The notes under the pieces are model-generated. The model was not told where the DNA came from and did no database searches. It saw only the letters and a program-made list of their open reading frames with translations. 64,000 nucleotides of DNA. Origin: Pectobacterium araliae (GTDB lineage: Bacteria > Pseudomonadota > Gammaproteobacteria > Enterobacterales > Enterobacteriaceae). Position 1 is the stretch's first letter; each line of letters begins with the position of its first letter. Shown in pieces: positions 58,867-64,000 of this stretch. The position numbers and the translations under genes are program-made. The stretch spans positions 4,030,001 to 4,094,000 of the forward strand of contig NZ_AP028908.1 of assembly GCF_037076465.1 (NCBI RefSeq), written 5' to 3'.

Positions 58867-60030
58867 ATGCTAAATTTCACACTCCACACCCCGACCAAGA
58901 TTCTGTTTGGCGAAGGCCAGATTGCTGAATTAGGCAAAGAAATTCCTGCCGATGCTCGTATTCTCATCACTTACGGCGGCGGCAGCGTGAAGCACAATGG
59001 CGTGCTGGATCAGGTCTATCGCGCACTGGAAGGCCGTAACATTCGAGAATTTTCCGGCATTGAACCGAACCCGACTTACGAAACGCTAATGAAAGCTGTC
59101 GAGGTCGTCCGTGCAGAGAAAATTGATTTCCTGCTGGCGGTTGGCGGTGGCTCTGTCGTTGACGGCACAAAATTTATCGCCGCCGCGGCGGATTATCAGG
59201 CCGCACAAGATCCGTGGCACATTCTGCAAACCGGTGGGGCAGAAATCGATCGCGGCGTCGCACTGGCAGCGGTACTTACGCTGCCTGCGACCGGTTCAGA
59301 ATCCAACAACGGTGCAGTCATCACCCGTAAATCAACCAACGATAAGCTCCCCTTCCGTTCACGACACACGCAGCCGGTTTTTGCCGTGCTCGACCCCGTC
59401 GTGACGTACACTCTGCCCGCTCGCCAGATCGCGAACGGCGTGGTCGATGCCTTCGTTCACACGGTTGAGCAATACCTGACCTATTCCGTCGATGCCAAAG
59501 TTCAGGATCGTTTTGCGGAAGGTTTACTGCTCACGCTGGTTGAAGAAGGCCCACGCGCGCTGGCTGAACCAGAAAACTACAAGGTCAGAGCCAATGTGAT
59601 GTGGAGCGCCACCATGGCGTTGAACGGCCTGATTGGTGCAGGCGTACCGCAGGACTGGTCAACGCATATGTTAGGGCATGAATTAACGGCGCTGCACGGC
59701 CTCGACCATGCCCAGACGCTGGCGATTGTTCTGCCCGCCATGCTGACGGCAAGAAAAACCCAGAAGCGTGACAAACTGCTGCAATACGCCGAGCGCGTCT
59801 GGAACCTGCGTGACGGTAGCGAAGACCAGCGCATCGACGGCGCGATTGCCGCCACGCGTGACTTCTTCGAAAAAATGGGCGTGCCGACTCGCCTATCTGA
59901 CTATCAGTTGGATGGCAGCTCCATCCCGACACTGGTCGCCAAACTCAGCGAACACGGCCTGACTGCGCTAGGCGAGCACCGCGACATCACGCTGGAAGAA
60001 AGCCAGAAGATTTATGAAGCGGCGCGTTAA
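58867..60030 (+). CDS. yqhD: NADPH-dependent aldehyde reductase YqhD
   Basis: Group III iron/zinc alcohol dehydrogenase that reduces many aldehydes. 387 residues, as in E. coli. The cofactor motif is TYGGGSVKHNG (about residue 37) with GGGSVVDGTKF further on; metal ligands appear in VVDAFVHTVEQY and LGHELTALHGLDHAQ. A substrate of the YqhC regulon. Confidence 0.97.
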   Translation: MLNFTLHTPTKILFGEGQIAELGKEIPADARILITYGGGSVKHNGVLDQVYRALEGRNIREFSGIEPNPTYETLMKAVEVVRAEKIDFLLAVGGGSVVDGTKFIAAAADYQAAQDPWHILQTGGAEIDRGVALAAVLTLPATGSESNNGAVITRKSTNDKLPFRSRHTQPVFAVLDPVVTYTLPARQIANGVVDAFVHTVEQYLTYSVDAKVQDRFAEGLLLTLVEEGPRALAEPENYKVRANVMWSATMALNGLIGAGVPQDWSTHMLGHELTALHGLDHAQTLAIVLPAMLTARKTQKRDKLLQYAERVWNLRDGSEDQRIDGAIAATRDFFEKMGVPTRLSDYQLDGSSIPTLVAKLSEHGLTALGEHRDITLEESQKIYEAAR

Positions 60031-60118
60031 GCCCTTCTCCCCCAAATCATTCAAGTGACAGGAGAAAACGCCATCAGTTAAATAACACTTATACCCTCAC
60101 CTCAATGCTGTGTCTGTT

Positions 60119-60146
60119 AAGGGGAGCCAATCGGCTCCCTTTATCA
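60119..60146 (+). terminator. yqhD terminator
   Basis: Stem GGGGAGCC-AATC-GGCTCCCT (60121-60140), A-rich before and TTTATC after; 90 bp past yqhD. It separates yqhD from dkgA. Confidence 0.7.
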
Positions 60147-60305
60147 TCCGACCATGCATAGCCAGCGAATTTTTCTACTAGAATGAAATCATATGCCTGT
60201 TCCTGCTAGGGATCACGTTACGCTATTTTCGTGATATGAACAGGTCGCCCATCCAGTTAACCCTATGATACGTTTATGGATTAACGGATATAAAAGGAGA
60301 ATGAG

Positions 60306-61133
60306 ATGACGCAACCGAAAGTTAAGCTGGCGGACGGCAATATCATGCCCCAGTTGGGCCTTGGGGTCTGGCGAGCAAGCAGTGAGGACACGGTGATCGC
60401 CGTGACTGAAGCCTTGTCCATCGGTTATCGGGCTATCGATACCGCCGCGATTTATAAGAACGAGGAAGCGGTCGGTCAGGCGCTGAGTTCCGCAAATCTA
60501 CCGCGTGAAGAGGTGTTCATCACCACCAAACTCTGGAATGGCGATCACACCGACCCTCAAAAGGCGCTGGAAGAGAGTCTGCGAAAGCTTCAGTTAGATT
60601 ATATCGATCTCTACCTGATTCACTGGCCGCTCCCGCAACAGAACACCTTCGTGGATGCCTGGCGCGGGCTCATCAAACTCCAGGAACAAGGTCTGGTGAA
60701 AAGCATCGGCGTGAGTAATTTTCATATTCACCATCTACAGCGGTTAAAAGAAGAAACGGGCGTCTTGCCGGTCATCGATCAGGTCGAGCTACATCCTCTT
60801 CTCCAGCAAAAGCAACTTCATTCCTGGAACGCCACGCACCATATACAGACGGAATCCTGGAGCCCGCTGGCGCAGGGTGGCGAAGGCGTCTTCGACCATC
60901 CCATTATCCGTAAACTGGCGAGCAAATACGGAAAAACGCCAGCACAGATCGTGATCCGTTGGCATCTGGACAGCGGACTGGTGGTGATTCCTAAATCAGT
61001 GACGCCCGCACGCATCAAGGAAAACTTCGAGGTGTTTGATTTCCGTCTGGATAAAGACGAACTGGGGGAAATTGCCAAGCTGGACAGCGGGAAGCGTCTG
61101 GGTTCGGACCCTGACGCACCGAGAAACGACTAA
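60306..61133 (+). CDS. dkgA: 2,5-diketo-D-gluconate reductase A / methylglyoxal reductase
   Basis: Aldo-keto reductase of 275 residues, the E. coli length. The catalytic tetrad is visible: Asp and Tyr in AIDTAAIYKNEEAVG, Lys in ITTKLWNG and His in LIHWPLP. GVVIPKSVTP-like segment (VVIPKSVTPARIKEN) binds NADPH phosphate. Follows yqhD as in E. coli but 275 bp away and behind a terminator, so it probably has its own promoter. Confidence 0.96.
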   Translation: MTQPKVKLADGNIMPQLGLGVWRASSEDTVIAVTEALSIGYRAIDTAAIYKNEEAVGQALSSANLPREEVFITTKLWNGDHTDPQKALEESLRKLQLDYIDLYLIHWPLPQQNTFVDAWRGLIKLQEQGLVKSIGVSNFHIHHLQRLKEETGVLPVIDQVELHPLLQQKQLHSWNATHHIQTESWSPLAQGGEGVFDHPIIRKLASKYGKTPAQIVIRWHLDSGLVVIPKSVTPARIKENFEVFDFRLDKDELGEIAKLDSGKRLGSDPDAPRND

Positions 61134-61175
61134 TCCATCTTTGATGCCAGCATTCCCTCTGCTGGCATTTTTTCT

Positions 61176-61913
61176 CTAATCAGCAAACTGAATCTCATAC
61201 ACATCGCTACGACAGTGTGCCTCGCTGTATTCCAGAAGTTCCCCCTGTTCGTTATAAACATGCAGTTGGCAGTACAGTGCTGGTGCCTCCGCCGTAATAT
61301 CAAGAAGCGCGGCGATGTCTGCCGTACAGGCAATCGCTTTGAAACGATAGCGTTTTTTGTCCGGCGTGATCCCACGCGCCACCCAATATTGATAGAGAGA
61401 CTGCTCAAGCGCTTCCGGGTCGGGTAGGAATTTTTGCGGTATCCAGGTCGTTTCCAACGAAACAGGCTCGCCATTGCTGAGCCGGACGCGTCGCAAATAA
61501 GTGACAGCCTCGCCTTCCGGTAGCAACATCTTTGCGGCGATGGCAGCAGGCGGAACCTGTATTGCCTTTTCTAGCCAGAGGCTGCCAGCGACGCCGCCTT
61601 GTTTCAGCACCAGTGCGGTGAACCCTTCGTCTTCCGCACTCAACGCATAATTCAGCCGCTGGACAACGCGAGTCCCGACCCCTTGCTGACGAACAATCAG
61701 CCCTTTCTCTTCCAGCAACGACAAGGATCGGGAAACGGTAACTCTCGATAATCCCAACTGTTGCGCAATTAATCTTTCCGCAGGTAAGAACTGGCCTAAT
61801 AACGTCTTCCGGCGGCCGATTTCTGATTCAAGCAACGACGCAAGCTGCATATAGCGAGGTGCCGACGACGCCCCAGCAAGCTGATCCCTGACCCAAAGCA
61901 GTAATGCCCGCAT
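61176..61913 (-). CDS. GntR/HutC-family transcription regulator (UTRA domain)
   Basis: A 245-residue regulator: N-terminal winged helix (FLPAERLIAQQLGLSRVTVSRSL, about residues 43-65), C-terminal UTRA ligand domain ending AHCRSDVYEIQF. It is close in layout to YidP/PhnF-type regulators. It converges on dkgA with 42 bp between stops. Its target and effector are not evident from neighbours. Confidence 0.9.
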   Translation of the reverse strand: MRALLLWVRDQLAGASSAPRYMQLASLLESEIGRRKTLLGQFLPAERLIAQQLGLSRVTVSRSLSLLEEKGLIVRQQGVGTRVVQRLNYALSAEDEGFTALVLKQGGVAGSLWLEKAIQVPPAAIAAKMLLPEGEAVTYLRRVRLSNGEPVSLETTWIPQKFLPDPEALEQSLYQYWVARGITPDKKRYRFKAIACTADIAALLDITAEAPALYCQLHVYNEQGELLEYSEAHCRSDVYEIQFAD

Positions 61914-62230
61914 AGTACAGCCTTTTCAATAACGCAGCATTCTGGCTGCGTATGAGTTAAAACAGAAGTGAACCTGATTCTATGACGCCACGAAATACTC
62001 TGATTCTGAATTTGTTGTAATAAAAAATATTTTTATGACTCATTAAACCCAGTATCCGAAATATTCCCTTAGTACAGAGCGACATCACTCTATAAGGTAT
62101 CGTCCACACGGCGTCGCATCTTTAATTTTGGTGTGTCTGAATAGAAGTAGATCACATTAAGAAACAAACGAGGATGGGAGATAGTGCCGTTACGTCCATA
62201 ACGGCGAAGGATTGTTGGCAGGATAGAGAT
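61914..62230. promoter_or_regulatory. Upstream region of the GntR gene and tail of ftsP
   Basis: 317 bp, AT-rich. A GCCGTTA / TAACGGC hairpin (62186-62205) sits 25 bp after the ftsP stop without a T run and may mark the ftsP transcript end. No other clear feature. Confidence 0.35.
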
Positions 62231-63646
62231 TCACATCGCCGTTTGTACGATAAGCTGTCCCGTCGAGCCGCGATCGGCCAGTTCCAGCGTCTGGCTGTAA
62301 TACAGGAAAGGGAACGCCATGGAGGAGGGCTGCATGAAATACACCAGCAACTCGACATCGTTATCCACCCATACCGTATCTTTCCAGCCGCTGTCTTCCA
62401 CCACCGGAGGGACACCATTCGCGCTGCGTACCAGAAACTTAACGCCCTGAATATGGAAAGCCTGCGGCGTATCGGCGTGGATAATCCAGCGTTCACAACG
62501 GCCAAGCTGAGTTTGCACATCAGCACGCGTCATGTCCCACATCGCACCGTTGATACCAGGTAGACTGTCACCCAGACGGAACTCACGCGTGCGGCTAATA
62601 CTCCCTTCAATGATGTTGTCGGCCAGCAAACGCATCGGTAGGTTGTCCGTGACTAATGGCAACAGCCCCGTCGGTTTAAGCGTAACAATTTGAGTGGAAA
62701 TCAGGATGCTGGAAGGTTCAAACAAGCCACGCAGGCGATCCATAATCCCAGCCGACTCGCCTGCCGTCAGCGTGACCTCTTCGCCTTGCGACATGTCGAC
62801 CAGAATTTCGCGCCGTTCGCCGGGTGCGAGCGACAGTTGGTTCACCGCCATTGGCGCGGGTAACAGCCCTTGATCGCTGGCGATCACATGCATCGCTCGG
62901 CCATCGTTGAGCCGCATTACGTAACGCCGGGAGTTCGATGCGTTCAACAATCTCAGGCGAACCCAGCCGCGAGAAACTTCAACAAAGGGGTTTTGGACGC
63001 CATTAACTAACAGCGAATCCCCCACGAACCCACCGTTAGAAGGCGGATTGTAGAGAGGAACACCAAAGTTATCCAGCCGTTTATCCTGAATAATCAATGG
63101 GAAATCATCAACACCGTAGTGATTGGGAAGCGGCAGAGATTTACTGGCGCGGTCTTCCACCAGCCACAGCCCTGCCAATCCATTATAAATATGGGGGGCC
63201 ATACGGTTCGGCGTATTCGCATGATACCAGCAGGTCGCCGCGGGCTGGCGAACGGGCAATACTGGTGACCAGTCGGTTCCTGGAGAAATAATGCGGGCAG
63301 CGCCGCCCATCAGCGGCCCTGGCACCTGCAACCCACCAATCGTCATCGCGACAGGCTCATTCAGACGGTTGCTGTAAATCAGCTTAACATCATCGCCGTC
63401 ATAGACCCGCACCGTCGGCCCTAAATAACGGCCGTTAATTCCCCAAATGGACGTCTTACGATCGCCAGAAAATGCCCAATGAACACGCTGCATCGTCAGA
63501 AAAAGAGGCTGGCCTCGGCGCGACTCCAGTAATGGCGGTATCGGCAATGCGGTGGGATTCCCACTGGCTTTCGCTGCCAGTGGCGCCATACCCGCACATA
63601 ACGCAAGGCCCGATGCCTGAATAAACTGACGTCGGCTGAGTGACAT
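62231..63646 (-). CDS. ftsP: Cell division protein FtsP (SufI)
   Basis: Periplasmic cupredoxin-like protein (471 residues) that stabilises the divisome under stress. It has a twin-arginine signal (SRRQFIQASGLALCAG) and three cupredoxin domains, but, as known for this family, lacks the copper ligands of multicopper oxidases. Segments ASNSRRYVMRLNDGR and LAPGERREILVDMS match E. coli FtsP. Downstream of plsC as in E. coli, with 99 bp between. Confidence 0.96.
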   Translation of the reverse strand: MSLSRRQFIQASGLALCAGMAPLAAKASGNPTALPIPPLLESRRGQPLFLTMQRVHWAFSGDRKTSIWGINGRYLGPTVRVYDGDDVKLIYSNRLNEPVAMTIGGLQVPGPLMGGAARIISPGTDWSPVLPVRQPAATCWYHANTPNRMAPHIYNGLAGLWLVEDRASKSLPLPNHYGVDDFPLIIQDKRLDNFGVPLYNPPSNGGFVGDSLLVNGVQNPFVEVSRGWVRLRLLNASNSRRYVMRLNDGRAMHVIASDQGLLPAPMAVNQLSLAPGERREILVDMSQGEEVTLTAGESAGIMDRLRGLFEPSSILISTQIVTLKPTGLLPLVTDNLPMRLLADNIIEGSISRTREFRLGDSLPGINGAMWDMTRADVQTQLGRCERWIIHADTPQAFHIQGVKFLVRSANGVPPVVEDSGWKDTVWVDNDVELLVYFMQPSSMAFPFLYYSQTLELADRGSTGQLIVQTAM

Positions 63647-63745
63647 AATGACTCCGTAAATCCATTAACCGTAAGCAAAGTTTAACGTCCGATTCGTTCT
63701 TGAATAGACAATCGGAAGAAATAATCGCGTAACCCGAGGGGAAAC

Positions 63746-64000
63746 TTATTTTTTGTTTGCCGCTTCACGCGCTGCGACTTCCACATCCAGTTCCGCAATC
63801 TTGGCAGCCATCACATCATGGCAATGTGTCGCCAGTTCACGAACCTGATCTTTGGTATACGCACGGGTATCAATCGGTGGCAGCATTTCTACGATAACGA
63901 GACCGTTATTCCAGCGGTTTAATTTCACCTTATTGCTGGTGGTAGAAACGCAAATGGGTACAACCGGCACTTTTGCGCTAATCGCGGCATGAAAAGCACC
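63746..64000 (-). CDS. plsC: 1-acyl-sn-glycerol-3-phosphate acyltransferase, C-terminal part
   Basis: The last 84 codons of PlsC, which acylates lysophosphatidate to phosphatidate. The frame is open at base 64000 and reads GAFHAAISAKVPVVPICVST, the conserved block IV region of this acyltransferase family, ending EVAAREAANKK. The start and the HX4D active site lie beyond the window. Confidence 0.95.
   Translation of the reverse strand, partial: GAFHAAISAKVPVVPICVSTTSNKVKLNRWNNGLVIVEMLPPIDTRAYTKDQVRELATHCHDVMAAKIAELDVEVAAREAANKK

Overview
The window reads as chromosome of a soft-rot enterobacterium, most likely Pectobacterium. The core genes match Escherichia coli proteins almost residue for residue from memory, but the gene order joins two E. 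coli neighbourhoods. One is leuX-lptGF-pepA-holC-valS-yjgN-yjgM-rraB-argF-tabA-pyrBI-ridA-nrdDG. The other is yraR-yhbP plus exbBD-metC-yghB-yqhCD-dkgA-ftsP-plsC. A complete sucrose regulon (scrKYABR) and extra chemoreceptors fit a plant-associated lifestyle. The genus is inferred; no 16S rRNA gene is present.

Layout. 1-5857 is the end of an integrative island: a partial type I restriction subunit HsdR, an IS3-family element inserted beside an IS110 scrap, and a P4-type integrase next to tRNA-Leu(CAA), the usual attachment site. 6100-8020 is a group II intron placed just behind the lptG terminator; its domain V has the CGC triad typical of class IIC. 8031-15535 holds lptGF, pepA, holC and valS. 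15540-16640 is AT-rich and nearly gene-free. 16641-19995 has two convergent chemoreceptor genes. 20213-23861 carries an exported hydrolase, an M48 peptidase and a frameshifted yjgN. 24160-26454 has yjgM, rraB and argF. 26592-27411 is the broken tail of a polymorphic toxin with an overlapping putative immunity gene. tabA, the pyrLBI attenuated operon and ridA follow.

30598-34539 is a compact four-gene operon: circularly permuted ATP-grasp, alpha-E protein, transglutaminase-like protein and an Anbu proteasome-type peptidase. It is the best candidate for an incompletely understood system. 34831-37697 is the anaerobic ribonucleotide reductase nrdDG with an FNR-like site and two NrdR boxes. 37709-40764 has yraR, yhbP and an HxlR regulator/MFS exporter pair sharing twin operators. 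40798-41305 is a scrap zone: a decarboxylase fragment, a HigB toxin fragment and a lone type I-E-like CRISPR repeat. 41317-42226 encodes a membrane-anchored bactofilin and a small partner. 42489-49198 is the scr regulon. 49219-54340 holds exbBD with a Fur box and a TRAP transporter lying between exbB and metC. 54723-64000 holds metC, yghB, yqhC, a nitroreductase, yqhD, dkgA, a GntR regulator, ftsP and the 3' part of plsC.

Two families of dispersed intergenic repeats (about 40 bp and about 110 bp, three copies each) are spread through the window. All family assignments come from recognising protein motifs by eye; no database search was run.
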